DNA of 64,000 nucleotides from Rhodocyclales bacterium (GCA_026399435.1 JAPLQX010000019.1:90535-154534), one strand, 5' to 3'; counted from the stretch's first letter, positions 34,940 to 43,490 are shown. Notes: generated by a model from the sequence alone, not told the origin. Numbers and translations: made by a program.

Positions 34940-35929
34940 ATGACTCTCAGCGATTCCGTTCCATTTTCCGGCCTCAGGCCGGAGCGCATTCTCGACGCAG
35001 TGGAAAGTCTCGGCTACCGCTGCGACGGTGCCCTGATGGCGCTCAACAGTTACGAGAACCGCGTCTGGCAGATCGGCATCGACGACAGTCCGCCGCTGAT
35101 CGCCAAGTTCTACCGGCCCGACCGCTGGAGCGACGCACAGATTGCCGAGGAACACGCCTTCAGCGCGGCCATGGTGGCAGATGAGCTGCCGGTGGTGGCG
35201 CCCATCGTGATCGACGGCAGGACGCTGTTCGTCCATGGCGGTTTCCGCTTTTCGCTTTTCCCGCGGCAGGGCGGGCGCGCGCCGGAATTCGCCGAGCCGG
35301 CGATACTGGAATGGATGGGGCGATTGATGGCACGCATCCACCTGGTGGGCGCGCGCGAACCGTTCGCGGTGCGCGAGACGCTCGACATACAGCGCTTCGG
35401 CATCGATTCGCGCGACTGGCTGCTGGCGAACCATGTGATTCCGCCGGAACTGGAATCGGTCTGGCAGGGGGTTGCCGATCAGGCGCTGGAGGGCGTGCGT
35501 CATTGCTACGCGCGTGCCGGGCAGGTCCAGCACCTGCGTCTGCACGGCGACTGCCACGCCGGCAACGTGCTATGGACGCAGGACGGCCCGCACTTTGTCG
35601 ATTTCGACGATGCCCGCATGGGCCCGGCGATACAGGACCTGTGGATGCTGCTCTCCGGCGATGCGGAGGAGATGGGGCTGCAGTTCGGCCATGTGCTGGC
35701 CGGTTACGAGACTTTCCGTGAATTCGACGATCGCGAACTGCAGCTGGTCGAAGCCCTGCGCACGCTGCGCCTGCTGCATCATTCGGCGTGGCTGGCACGA
35801 CGCTGGAACGACCCGGCTTTCCCTGCGGCCTTTCCCTGGTTCGCGACGAATCGCTATTGGGAAGACCGCATTCTCGAACTGCGCGAGCAGATTGCAGCGA
35901 TGCAGGAGTCGGCTTTGGTACCACGGTGA
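34940..35929 (+). CDS. srkA: Stress response kinase A (SrkA/RdoA)
   Basis: A 329-residue APH-fold serine/threonine kinase, the size of E. coli SrkA (about 328). Features: the start FSGLRPERILDAVESLGYRC, the nucleotide-binding NSYENRVWQI, the catalytic LRLHGDCHAGNVLW (HGDxHxxN) and the metal-binding FVDFDDARMGPAIQDLWML. It is thought to counter envelope-stress cell death. The ATG at 34940 is the family-typical start; the upstream frame overlaps comEC. A GC-rich hairpin overlaps the stop. Confidence 0.93.
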   Translation: MTLSDSVPFSGLRPERILDAVESLGYRCDGALMALNSYENRVWQIGIDDSPPLIAKFYRPDRWSDAQIAEEHAFSAAMVADELPVVAPIVIDGRTLFVHGGFRFSLFPRQGGRAPEFAEPAILEWMGRLMARIHLVGAREPFAVRETLDIQRFGIDSRDWLLANHVIPPELESVWQGVADQALEGVRHCYARAGQVQHLRLHGDCHAGNVLWTQDGPHFVDFDDARMGPAIQDLWMLLSGDAEEMGLQFGHVLAGYETFREFDDRELQLVEALRTLRLLHHSAWLARRWNDPAFPAAFPWFATNRYWEDRILELREQIAAMQESALVPR

Positions 35930-35949
35930 GGGGCGGATTCCCGCCCCTC
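35928..35949 (+). terminator. Stem-loop overlapping the srkA stop
   Basis: GAGGGGCGG-ATTC-CCGCCCCTC, a 9-bp GC stem starting within the TGA. There is no T tract, so a terminator is uncertain. Confidence 0.4.
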
Positions 35950-35958
35950 AGTGACTTT

Positions 35959-36054
35959 GTCACCCCCTTCCGCGGGAAGGGGGTCGGGGGGATGGCTCAC
36001 TAATTCCCCATGGGGGCGCTTGCGCCCCCGGCCCCCTTCCGGGAAGGGGGTGAC
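35959..36054. repeat. Inverted pair of element C copies between srkA and a hydrolase gene
   Basis: 35959-35997 is element C on the minus strand (GTCACCCCCTTCCGCGGGAA...GGGGGGATGGCT), and 36025-36054 is a shorter copy on the plus strand (CCCCCGGCCCCCTTCCGGGA...GGGGGTGAC). Between them lies GGGGGCGCTTGCGCCCCC. The whole can fold into nested hairpins. Confidence 0.8.
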
Positions 36055-36097
36055 TATATTTGGCGGGCTTTGCCCGCAGTTGTTTTGAGAAGGAAAC

Positions 36098-36958
36098 ATG
36101 GAAATGCGTGAAGGAAAAGTGAAGTGTCTCAGTGCGGCGGGCTTTCATCACATGGCCTATGTGGAGTGGGGCGATGCGGCGAATCCGAAGGTGCTGGTCT
36201 GCGTGCACGGGCTGACGCGCTGTTCGCGCGACTTCGATTTTTTCGCGCAGGCGATGGCGGACGAGTATCGGGTGGTCTGCCCGGACGTGGTGGGGCGCGG
36301 CAGCAGCGACTGGCTGCGCAACAAGTCGCTGTACGCGGTGCCGCAGTATTGCGCCGACATGACGACGCTGCTGGCGAAGCTGAACGCAGAGGCGGTGTAT
36401 TGGGTCGGCACCTCGATGGGCGGGCTGATCGGCATGGCGCTCGCCAGCCAGCCGGAAACCCCGATCGCCCGGCTGGTGCTCAACGATGTCGGCCCGGTGA
36501 TCACCGCGGCGTCGCTGGAACGGATCGGAACCTATCTCGGGCAGGCGCCGCGCTTCGACAGCATCGAGCAGGCGGAGGCCTTCGTCCGCTTCGTCTCGGC
36601 GACCTTCGGCAAGCTCACCGATGCACAGTGGAGGCACCTGACCGTGCACACGACGCGCACCGCCGCCGATGGCAAGGTGGAATTCGCCTATGACCCGGGC
36701 ATTGCCCAGGCCTTTCGCGAAGCGCACGCGACCAGCGGCGGCAAGGATCTGGAAATGTGGCCGGTTTACGACGCCATCGCCTGTCCGACCTTGCTGCTGC
36801 GGGGTGTGACCTCCGATCTGCTGCCGCATGATGCGGCGCTGCAAATGAGCCAGCGCGGACCGCGCGCGAAACTGATCGAAGTGCCCGGTGTCGGTCACGC
36901 GCCGATGCTGATGGATACGGCGCAAGTGGCGCCGGTTCGGGAGTTTCTGTTGGCGTGA
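36098..36958 (+). CDS. Alpha/beta hydrolase
   Basis: A 286-residue alpha/beta-hydrolase-fold enzyme. It has VLVCVHGLTRCSRDFDFFAQ (oxyanion-hole HG), VVCPDVVGRGSSDW, the nucleophile elbow WVGTSMGGLIGM (Ser), the acid in LLLRGVTSDLLPHD and the catalytic His in VPGVGHAPMLM. AGAAGGAAACATGG supplies the ribosome-binding site. The substrate is unknown; similar proteins are annotated as esterases or C-C hydrolases. The adjacent AOR operon starts 170 bases downstream. Confidence 0.88.
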   Translation: MEMREGKVKCLSAAGFHHMAYVEWGDAANPKVLVCVHGLTRCSRDFDFFAQAMADEYRVVCPDVVGRGSSDWLRNKSLYAVPQYCADMTTLLAKLNAEAVYWVGTSMGGLIGMALASQPETPIARLVLNDVGPVITAASLERIGTYLGQAPRFDSIEQAEAFVRFVSATFGKLTDAQWRHLTVHTTRTAADGKVEFAYDPGIAQAFREAHATSGGKDLEMWPVYDAIACPTLLLRGVTSDLLPHDAALQMSQRGPRAKLIEVPGVGHAPMLMDTAQVAPVREFLLA

Positions 36959-37023
36959 ACAAACGGATGTTGCTCTGCAGCATCGAAAGTTCACATATCA
37001 AGATTTTTCGCAGCCTAGAATAG

Positions 37024-37033
37024 GAACGCGTTC
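37024..37033. promoter_or_regulatory. Palindrome upstream of the AOR operon
   Basis: GAACGCGTTC is a perfect 10-bp palindrome within the 170-base non-coding gap before the ferredoxin gene. It could be an operator, but no regulator gene is adjacent. Confidence 0.25.
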
Positions 37034-37130
37034 GCATATACCGGTCGCAACCCAAACGGCATTTCAGGCAAGAGCAATGTCGGCCCCTCGGACGCCAAGC
37101 GCAGTAGCCGCAACCACGACAGGAGGCATC

Positions 37131-37610
37131 ATGCAGAAATCGTTGCACATCGACCCCAGCAAATGTACAGGCTGCCTGCAATGCGAGATGGCCTGTTCCT
37201 ACGAGAACCATGGCGTCTTCAACATCGCCAAGTCGCGCATCAAGGTCTTCAATTTCGAGCACGAAGGACGCAAGGTGCCTTACACCTGCACCCAATGCGC
37301 CGAGGCCTGGTGCCTGAATGCCTGTCCGGTCGATGCCATACGCATCGACGCCGCCACCGGCGCCAAGATCGTGCATGAGGATGTCTGCGTCGGCTGCAAG
37401 GTATGCACCATCGCCTGTCCGTTCGGCACCATCAATTACGTCGCCGACTCGGGGAAGGTGCAGAAATGCGACCTGTGCGGCGGCGATCCCGCCTGCGTCA
37501 CGGCCTGCCCCACCGCTGCCATCACCTACGTCGATGCCGACTGGACCGGGCTCGACAAGATGCGCCAGTGGGCCGGCAAGACCAACACTCAACCGCGCGC
37601 CAGCGCTTAA
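37131..37610 (+). CDS. aorA: Polyferredoxin subunit of the tungsten aldehyde oxidoreductase (AorA-like)
   Basis: A 159-residue iron-sulfur protein with sixteen cluster cysteines in four groups: CTGCLQCEMAC, CTQCAEAWCLNAC, CVGCKVCTIAC and CDLCGGDPACVTAC, i.e. four [4Fe-4S] clusters. It is the electron-transfer partner of the AOR catalytic subunit encoded 10 bases downstream; in Aromatoleum aromaticum the AorA, AorB and AorC subunits form such a complex. The ATG at 37131 follows AGGAGG at good distance; an upstream frame to 37077 is less likely. First gene of the operon. Confidence 0.9.
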   Translation: MQKSLHIDPSKCTGCLQCEMACSYENHGVFNIAKSRIKVFNFEHEGRKVPYTCTQCAEAWCLNACPVDAIRIDAATGAKIVHEDVCVGCKVCTIACPFGTINYVADSGKVQKCDLCGGDPACVTACPTAAITYVDADWTGLDKMRQWAGKTNTQPRASA

Positions 37611-37620
37611 GGAGACTGAC

Positions 37621-39477
37621 ATGGGATGGGCACGAAAAATCCTCCGCGTTGACCTGAGCAAGGGCACATGCAAATCCGAACCACTCAACATGGAGTGGGC
37701 TCAGCAATACCTCGGCCAGCGCGGTCTGGCCACCAAGTATTTCGTCGAGGAAGTCGACCCCAAGGTCGACCCTCTGTCGCCGGCCAACAAGCTGATCATG
37801 GCTACCGGACCGCTGACCGGCACCATGGCATCCACCGGCGGCCGCTATTCGGTCATCACCAAAGGAGCGCTCACGGGCGCCATTGCCTGCTCGAATTCCG
37901 GCGGCTACATCGGCGCCGAACTCAAGATGGCAGGCTGGGACATGATCATCTTCGAGGGCAAGTCGCCCAAACCGGTCTATCTCTCGATCCAGGACGATGT
38001 CGCGGAATTGCGCGACGCCGCGCACCTGTGGGGCAAGACGACCTGGGATACCGAAGAGATCATCAAGTCCAGCCACCATGATCCGCAGGTCCGCGTTTGC
38101 TCGATCGGTCGCGCCGGCGAGAACGGCGTCCTCTATGCCTGCATCGTCAATGATTTGCACCGTGCGGCCGGCCGTTCAGGCGTCGGCACCGTAATGGGCT
38201 CGAAGAACCTCAAGGCGGTTGCGGTGCGCGGCACCGTCGGCGTTTCCGGGATTCGCGACTTCAAGGCCTTCATGACCGCCACCACGGCGGCGAAGAAGGT
38301 GCTGGCCGACAACGCCGTCACCGGACAGGGCCTGCCGACCTATGGCACCCAGGTGCTGATGAACGTCATCAACGAAATGGGGGCATTGCCCACCCGCAAC
38401 GCCAAGGAAGTGCAGTTCGAGGGCGCGCGCAAGATTTCCGCCGAGGCGATGCACGAGAAGCGGCTTTCCGACGGCAAGGCCAACCTGGTCACCAATGCCG
38501 CCTGCTTCGGCTGCACCATCGCCTGCGGACGCATTTCGCAAGTGGACAAGAACCACTGGAGCGTGGTCAATAGCCCGAAGTACTGGGGCGCCACGGGCGG
38601 ACTCGAATACGAGGCGGCCTGGTCGCTGGGAGCTGCCGACGGCGTGGATGACCTCGATGCGCTGACCGTCGCCAACATGATCTGCAACGAAGACGGCTTC
38701 GATCCGATCACTTTCGGCGCCACCGTCGGTGCGGTGATGGAGCTCTACACGATGGGCGTGCTGACCAAGGAGCAGATCGGCATCGAAGCGCCCTTCGGTT
38801 CGGCGCAGGCCTTGCTCGAGATCGCGCATATGACGGCGGAAGGACGCGGCTTCGGCAAGGAAATGGGCCTCGGCTCGGCTCGCCTGACCGCGAAGTACGG
38901 CCATCCGGAATTGTCGATGTCGGTGAAGGGGCAGGAGTTCCCGGCCTACGATCCGCGCGGCATCCAGGGCATGGGGCTGACCTACGCGACCTCCAATCGC
39001 GGCGCCTGCCACCTGCGTTCCTACACCGTGGCTTCGGAAGTTCTCGGCATTCCGGTCAAGACCGACCCGCTGGTGACGGAAGGCAAACCGGCGCTGGTCA
39101 TGGCTTTCCAGGACGCGACGGCCGCCTTCGATTCGTCGGGCACTTGCATCTTCACCACGTTCGCCTGGTCGCTGGTCGACCTGGCACCGCAGATCGACGC
39201 CGCCTGCGAAGGCGGGGAAGCCGGCTGGTCGGTCGAGCGCCTGGCCGAACTCGGCGCGCGGATCTGGAACATGGAGCGCCTGTTCAACAATGCCGCGGGC
39301 TTCACCGCCAAGGACGACGATCTGCCCACGAGGTTGAAGACCGAGCCGGCCCAGACTGGTCCGGCCAAGGGCCTGGTCAGCGGCATCGACAAGATGGTCC
39401 CGGAGTACTACAAACTGCGAGGCTGGGACACGGCAGGTGTGCCCGACAAGGAAACCCTGGCACGTCTGGGGCTCTAG
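37621..39477 (+). CDS. aorB: Tungsten-dependent aldehyde ferredoxin oxidoreductase (AorB-like)
   Basis: A 618-residue catalytic subunit of the AOR family, oxidising aldehydes to acids at a tungsten bis-pyranopterin cofactor. Visible: the N-terminal domain WARKILRVDLSKGTC, the cofactor-binding TGPLTGTMASTGGRYSVITK and SNSGGYIGAELKMAGWD, SIGRAGENGVLYACIVND, GSKNLKAVAVRGT, and the [4Fe-4S] cysteines in AACFGCTIACGR with a later Cys in GACHLR. Length matches the family. Probably oxidises aromatic or aliphatic aldehydes, with electrons passed to the polyferredoxin and on to NAD via an FAD subunit, as in Aromatoleum. A strong intrinsic terminator follows the stop. Confidence 0.92.
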   Translation: MGWARKILRVDLSKGTCKSEPLNMEWAQQYLGQRGLATKYFVEEVDPKVDPLSPANKLIMATGPLTGTMASTGGRYSVITKGALTGAIACSNSGGYIGAELKMAGWDMIIFEGKSPKPVYLSIQDDVAELRDAAHLWGKTTWDTEEIIKSSHHDPQVRVCSIGRAGENGVLYACIVNDLHRAAGRSGVGTVMGSKNLKAVAVRGTVGVSGIRDFKAFMTATTAAKKVLADNAVTGQGLPTYGTQVLMNVINEMGALPTRNAKEVQFEGARKISAEAMHEKRLSDGKANLVTNAACFGCTIACGRISQVDKNHWSVVNSPKYWGATGGLEYEAAWSLGAADGVDDLDALTVANMICNEDGFDPITFGATVGAVMELYTMGVLTKEQIGIEAPFGSAQALLEIAHMTAEGRGFGKEMGLGSARLTAKYGHPELSMSVKGQEFPAYDPRGIQGMGLTYATSNRGACHLRSYTVASEVLGIPVKTDPLVTEGKPALVMAFQDATAAFDSSGTCIFTTFAWSLVDLAPQIDAACEGGEAGWSVERLAELGARIWNMERLFNNAAGFTAKDDDLPTRLKTEPAQTGPAKGLVSGIDKMVPEYYKLRGWDTAGVPDKETLARLGL

Positions 39478-39490
39478 ACTCAGCGTCTGA

Positions 39491-39528
39491 CGCCAAGGCA
39501 GCCGAAGAGCTGCCTTGGCGTTCTTTTA
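39491..39528 (+). terminator. Intrinsic terminator between aorB and the first FAD subunit gene
   Basis: CGCCAAGGCAGC-CGAAGA-GCTGCCTTGGCG, a perfect 12-bp stem, followed by TTCTTTTA. It lies inside the operon, so it probably reduces expression of downstream genes relative to aorAB. Confidence 0.8.
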
Positions 39529-39543
39529 TTTGAGGACTCCGCC

Positions 39544-40788
39544 ATGAAACACGTCATCATCGGCAACGGTCCGGCCGGCGTCGTCGCCGCCGAAACCTTG
39601 CGCCGCTACGATCCCCAGGCCGAAATCACGCTCATCGGCGAGGAAGCCGAGGCTCCCTATTCGCGCATGGCGATACCCTATTTCCTGAACGGCAGCATTC
39701 CCGATCAGGGCACCCACCTGCGCAAGGCCGGCGACCACTACGAGCACCATGGCATCCACCTGCGGCAGGGTAGCGTGGTCCGCGTCGAGCCGGAGAGCCA
39801 GACCGTCGTTTTCGCCGACGACGCCGAACTCGGCTACGACCGCCTGCTGGTCGCCAGCGGCTGTCATCCGGTGCGTCCGCCATTGCCGGGTATCGACCTG
39901 CCCGGCGTGCATACCTGCTGGACGCTGGCCGATGCCCGGGCCATCGCCGAGCGCGCCGCGCCCGGCAGCCGCGTGCTGCAGATCGGCGCCGGTTTCATCG
40001 GTTGCATCATCATGGAAGCGCTGTGTTCCCGCGGCGTCAAGTTGACCGTGGTCGAGATGGGAGACCGCATGGTGCCGCGCATGATGACTGCCAAGGCGGG
40101 CACCATGATCCGCCACTGGGTGGAAAAGAAGGGCGTCTCGGTGCATGTGAATGCCGGCGTTACGCAGATCGTCGCCAAGGGCGATGCGCTGGTGGCGACG
40201 CTCTCCGACGGCGCCACCGTTGAGACGGATGTAATCATCTGCGCGGCCGGTGTCAGGCCCAACGTGGCCTTCCTCGCCGGCAGTGGCATCGCGATGGGCC
40301 ACGGAGTTCATGTCGATGAGCACATGCGCACCGACGTGCGCAACATCTACGCGGCGGGTGATGTGACCGAGGCTTCGGGCTTCCATACCGGCGAACGCGA
40401 ACTCAACGCCATCCAGCCCAATGCCGCCGACCAGGCGCGTGTGGCCGCGATCAACATGGCCGGCGGCGAAGCGCGCTTTCAGGGCGCGCTGGCGATCAAC
40501 GTGCTGGACACGCTGGGCATGATCTCGACGTCGTTCGGCCAGTGGTGGGGGTCGGAAGGCGGGGAAGGCGTCGAGCGGGTGGACGAGAAGAATTACCGCT
40601 ATCTTTCCTTGCAGTTCAAGGACGACGTGCTGGTGGGTGCTACCAGCATCGGCCGTACCGACCACGTCGGCGCCTTGCGCGGCCTGGTACAGGGCCGCAT
40701 GCGCCTGGGAGCATGGAAGGAGAAGCTGCTGAAGGACCCGACGCAGTTCATGGCGGCTTATGTTTCGCAGACGCAAAAGGTTTCCTGA
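39544..40788 (+). CDS. FAD/NAD-dependent oxidoreductase of the AOR operon (AorC-like, copy 1)
   Basis: A 414-residue two-dinucleotide-binding-domain flavoprotein: VIIGNGPAGVVAAETLRRYD (FAD), RVLQIGAGFIGCIIMEALCS (NAD), the NIYAAGDVTEA FAD loop, and a C-terminal domain with NVLDTLGMISTSFGQWW. It resembles AorC, the FAD subunit that passes AOR electrons to NAD in Aromatoleum. It lies 66 bases after aorB, past a strong terminator, and is followed 42 bases later by a paralogue of identical length. Which of the two is the AOR subunit cannot be told. Confidence 0.88.
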   Translation: MKHVIIGNGPAGVVAAETLRRYDPQAEITLIGEEAEAPYSRMAIPYFLNGSIPDQGTHLRKAGDHYEHHGIHLRQGSVVRVEPESQTVVFADDAELGYDRLLVASGCHPVRPPLPGIDLPGVHTCWTLADARAIAERAAPGSRVLQIGAGFIGCIIMEALCSRGVKLTVVEMGDRMVPRMMTAKAGTMIRHWVEKKGVSVHVNAGVTQIVAKGDALVATLSDGATVETDVIICAAGVRPNVAFLAGSGIAMGHGVHVDEHMRTDVRNIYAAGDVTEASGFHTGERELNAIQPNAADQARVAAINMAGGEARFQGALAINVLDTLGMISTSFGQWWGSEGGEGVERVDEKNYRYLSLQFKDDVLVGATSIGRTDHVGALRGLVQGRMRLGAWKEKLLKDPTQFMAAYVSQTQKVS

Positions 40789-40830
40789 GCGGGTGACGCA
40801 GGCAATCCTGCGGATGGCAGGGGAAGGCAT

Positions 40831-42075
40831 ATGAGGCACGTCATCATCGGCGCCGGCGCGGCCGGCATCGCGGCGGCAGAGACGCTGCGCAAGCTGGACG
40901 CGAAGGCGGCCATTACGGTGCTGGACGGCGAAGGCGAGACGCCCTATGCGCGCATGGCGATCCCCTATCTGCTGTCGCAGAAGATCGGCGAAGACGGTAC
41001 GCGCCTGCGGCACGACCCCGAGCATTACCGGAGCTTGCGCATCGACATCGAGAAGGGGCATGCTGCGGCGGTGGACACCGCGGGCCGCGTCGTGCGGCTC
41101 GGCGACGGTCGCGCGATTCCCTACGACCGCCTGCTGATCGCGACCGGATCGGTGCCGAGTCACGAGAACATCGAGGGCATGGATCTGCCCGGGGTGCACC
41201 ACTGCTGGACGCTCGCCGATGCGCGCGCCATTGCCGCCGAGATCCGCCCGGGTGCGCGCATCGTGCAGATGGGGGCAGGCTTCGTCGGCAGCATCATCAT
41301 TCAGAGCCTGATGTCGCGCGGCGCCCAACTGACCATCCTGGTGCGCAGCGGTCGCATGGTGTCGCGCATGATGCCGCCGAAGGCCAGCGAAATGATCGCC
41401 AGCTGGTGCGAGGCGCATGGCGTCCGCGTCATGGGCAAGACCCAGACGGCACGTGTCGAGCGTGATGGCGAGGCCCTCAAAGTGACGCTGACCACGGGCG
41501 AAACGTTGCCGGCGGACATTTACCTGAGCGTCGTCGGCGTCAAGCCGGACATCGATTTCCTGGCCGGCAGCGGCGTCGCGATCGAGCACGGCATCATCGT
41601 CGATGAACACCTGCGTACCAACGTCCCCGGAATCTATGCGGCAGGCGACGCGGCTGAATCGCGCGACCGGCTTTACGGCAAGTACCAGATCAACGCCATC
41701 CAGCCCAATGCAGTGGAACAGGCGCGCATTGCCGCGGTCAACATGGCTGGCGGCGATACCCCGTTCATCGGCAGCTTGGCGATCAACGTGCTCGACACCA
41801 TGGGCCTCATCTCCTGTTCCTTCGGGCAATGGCAGGGCGAGCCGGGAGGGCAGGGCGTCGAGCAGGTGGATGCCGCCAATCACCGCTATCTGTCGCTGCA
41901 ATTCGGCGGCGACCACCTGGTAGGCGCCACGATGGTCGGTTTCACGGAAAACGTCGGCGTGCTGCGTGGTCTGATTCAGAGCAAGGTGAAGCTGGGCCCG
42001 TGGCGCGAGCGCCTGTTGGCCGATCCTTCGCTCTTCATGGAGGCTTATCTGGCGACGGCCGAAAAGCAGGCATGA
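40831..42075 (+). CDS. FAD/NAD-dependent oxidoreductase of the AOR operon (AorC-like, copy 2)
   Basis: A 414-residue paralogue of the preceding gene, collinear throughout: VIIGAGAAGIAAAETLRKLD, the shared ARMAIPYLLSQKIGEDGTRL segment, LPGVHHCWTLADARAIAAEI, VQMGAGFVGSIIIQSLMSRG, GIYAAGDAAESRD, NVLDTMGLISCSFGQWQ. The tandem copies differ most in the substrate-side loops. It may be a second NAD-linked or ferredoxin-linked subunit, or a heterodimer partner. The ATG at 40831 follows AGGGGAAGGCAT. Confidence 0.88.
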   Translation: MRHVIIGAGAAGIAAAETLRKLDAKAAITVLDGEGETPYARMAIPYLLSQKIGEDGTRLRHDPEHYRSLRIDIEKGHAAAVDTAGRVVRLGDGRAIPYDRLLIATGSVPSHENIEGMDLPGVHHCWTLADARAIAAEIRPGARIVQMGAGFVGSIIIQSLMSRGAQLTILVRSGRMVSRMMPPKASEMIASWCEAHGVRVMGKTQTARVERDGEALKVTLTTGETLPADIYLSVVGVKPDIDFLAGSGVAIEHGIIVDEHLRTNVPGIYAAGDAAESRDRLYGKYQINAIQPNAVEQARIAAVNMAGGDTPFIGSLAINVLDTMGLISCSFGQWQGEPGGQGVEQVDAANHRYLSLQFGGDHLVGATMVGFTENVGVLRGLIQSKVKLGPWRERLLADPSLFMEAYLATAEKQA

Positions 42076-42126
42076 AAGCGAAGTTTCAATGTAGGCTGAC
42101 GCCGTTTCCTGTCGGCGTTGAACGGA

Positions 42127-42390
42127 GTGGCCGAAATTAAAATCACCTTCAAGCTCTTCGCCGCCCTGCAGGATTATCTTCCGCACGAGGCGAAAAGGAC
42201 GAATGCGCTCGTGCTCGAAATAGACGGCGCCACCACCATTGCGCAGATCATCGAGCGCTTCGCTCTGCCGCGCAAGCTGGTGCATCTGGTCCTGATCGAC
42301 GGTAGCTTCATTCCCCCCGGCGAGCGGGCCGCGCGTACCCTGCGCGAAGGAGAAACGCTGGCCATCTGGCCGCCTGTCGCCGGCGGATGA
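42127..42390 (+). CDS. MoaD/ThiS-family sulfur carrier protein
   Basis: An 87-residue beta-grasp protein (from the GTG at 42127; a TTG at 42118 is an alternative). It has KITFKLFAALQDYLPHEAKR, LVLIDGSFIPPGERAART, LREGETLAIWPPVAGG and the C-terminal Gly-Gly required for activation and thiocarboxylate formation. In the AOR operon it probably supplies sulfur for the pyranopterin of the tungsten cofactor, a dedicated MoaD homologue. It overlaps the next gene by 4 bases. Confidence 0.85.
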   Translation: MAEIKITFKLFAALQDYLPHEAKRTNALVLEIDGATTIAQIIERFALPRKLVHLVLIDGSFIPPGERAARTLREGETLAIWPPVAGG

Positions 42391-42662
42391 GATTTCCCCT
42401 GGCTTACGACGCGACGACCACGCGCGAGGATTTTGTCCGCGTGCTGCCACAAGCGACCGGAGAGGCGGAGTTCCGCGAAATCGACGGCAGCTTCCGTGGC
42501 CGGGGCTGGTCCATCCGCCTGACTCCGATTCCACCGCTGACGATTGGCCTGGTACGGCTTGAACGCCATCGCGTCGAGATCGCGTTCGATGGCCTTGACG
42601 ACGCCGCGCAGGATGCATTCATGCGCCGCTTTGCGCTGCACTACCAGCGCGGCGGCGGATGA
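42387..42662 (+). CDS. Small conserved-looking protein of the AOR operon, function unknown
   Basis: A 91-residue protein, MRFPLAYDATTTREDFVRVL at the N-terminus, then a predicted beta-sheet region (EIDGSFRGRGWSIRLTPIPP, IGLVRLERHRVEIAFDGL) and a basic C-terminal helix. No cysteine or metal motif. It starts in the MoaD-like stop (ATGA overlap) and ends the operon, which suggests a role in AOR maturation or cofactor insertion. I do not recognise the family. Confidence 0.6.
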   Translation: MRFPLAYDATTTREDFVRVLPQATGEAEFREIDGSFRGRGWSIRLTPIPPLTIGLVRLERHRVEIAFDGLDDAAQDAFMRRFALHYQRGGG

Positions 42663-42714
42663 TGACGCCCAAGAGTCGGCGCTGATGGCACGCCGGCGGT
42701 GGAGCGAAAGCTGC

Positions 42715-42720
42715 TAAAAT
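42715..42720 (+). promoter_or_regulatory. -10 box of the 4.5S RNA gene
   Basis: TAAAAT ends 7 bases upstream of the first paired base of the 4.5S RNA (42727). No clear -35 is seen at 17 bases. Confidence 0.45.
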
Positions 42721-42726
42721 TCTTCT

Positions 42727-42827
42727 GCGGCGGGTCTCCCCGCATTGCGGGGTGGTGAATCTGGTCAGGTCCGGAAGGAAGCAGCCACAGCCGTTTTCCG
42801 CAAGTGCCGGGGGTCAGGCTCGCCGCA
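42727..42827 (+). ncRNA. ffs: 4.5S signal recognition particle RNA
   Basis: About 101 nt. The ends TGCGGCG and CGCCGCA pair. The conserved SRP core is present: GGTGAATCTGGTCAGGTCCG, then GAAGGAAGCAGCCACAGCC, and on the return strand GTGCCGGGGGTCAGGCTCGC. It binds Ffh and targets nascent membrane proteins. Located between the AOR operon and the Spy-like gene, upstream of dnaX as in many proteobacteria. Confidence 0.95.
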
Positions 42828-42950
42828 CCTCTTTCCGCCTGACGTCGTGTCGTAATCTTCCCTTACAAACTTCGTGCCTCTGTCACATCCGGCTTACAGC
42901 CATCGGATGAAATGCAATCTGCCATGAGGCATTCACGACAGGAGCACACC

Positions 42951-43490
42951 ATGAATCTGAATCGAAAAATTATTGCGGGCTTTCTCGCCGCCAGCGCCGT
43001 TATGTTTGGCGTCGCCTATGCGCAGGGTCCGGGTTGCGGCAGCGACGGCAAGCCGGGCATGATGCGCGGTGCGATGCAGGGTCGCATGATGGACCCGGAC
43101 GCCCGGGTCGAACAGCGCCTGACCCGGCTCAAGAGCGCGCTCAAGCTCACGCCCCAGCAGGAACCGCTGTGGCAGGCTTTCGCCGAGAAGTCGAAGGCCG
43201 AGGCGGGCAAGGGCATCCAGGCCATGCGCGAGCGCATGAAAGACGACAAGCAAGTCACCGCGCCGGAACGTTTCACGCAGATGCAGGATGGCATGAAACA
43301 ACGTCTTGCCGCGATGGAATCGATCAATGAATCCTTCAATCGCCTCTACGCAGTCTTGATGCCCGAGCAAAAGGCTGCCGCGGACAAGCAGTTCAGCAGC
43401 GCCGGCCGGCATCACCACGGCCCCCGCCGCGGTCCTCCGCAGCGCGAAGGACAGGGGGTTCCCAAAGCGGCGGAACCGATCAAGGGATAA
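42951..43490 (+). CDS. Spy/CpxP-family periplasmic chaperone
   Basis: A 179-residue periplasmic protein with signal peptide (RKIIAGFLAASAVMFGVAYA). The LTxxQ motif region (KSALKLTPQQEPLWQAFAEK and SFNRLYAVLMPEQKAAADKQ) identifies the Spy/CpxP family, which suppresses misfolding and responds to envelope or metal stress. The tail is His/Arg/Pro-rich (SAGRHHHGPRRGPPQ), perhaps metal-binding. CAGGAGCACACCATG supplies the ribosome-binding site. A strong terminator follows. Confidence 0.88.
   Translation: MNLNRKIIAGFLAASAVMFGVAYAQGPGCGSDGKPGMMRGAMQGRMMDPDARVEQRLTRLKSALKLTPQQEPLWQAFAEKSKAEAGKGIQAMRERMKDDKQVTAPERFTQMQDGMKQRLAAMESINESFNRLYAVLMPEQKAAADKQFSSAGRHHHGPRRGPPQREGQGVPKAAEPIKG

Noticed and set aside
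39526..42618. A 1030-codon open frame on the minus strand opposite the two FAD-subunit genes
   Set aside because: It is the antisense shadow of two clear flavoprotein genes in GC-rich DNA; its own sequence is His/Gln/Arg-rich with no domain, and its apparent internal duplication simply mirrors the paralogous genes.
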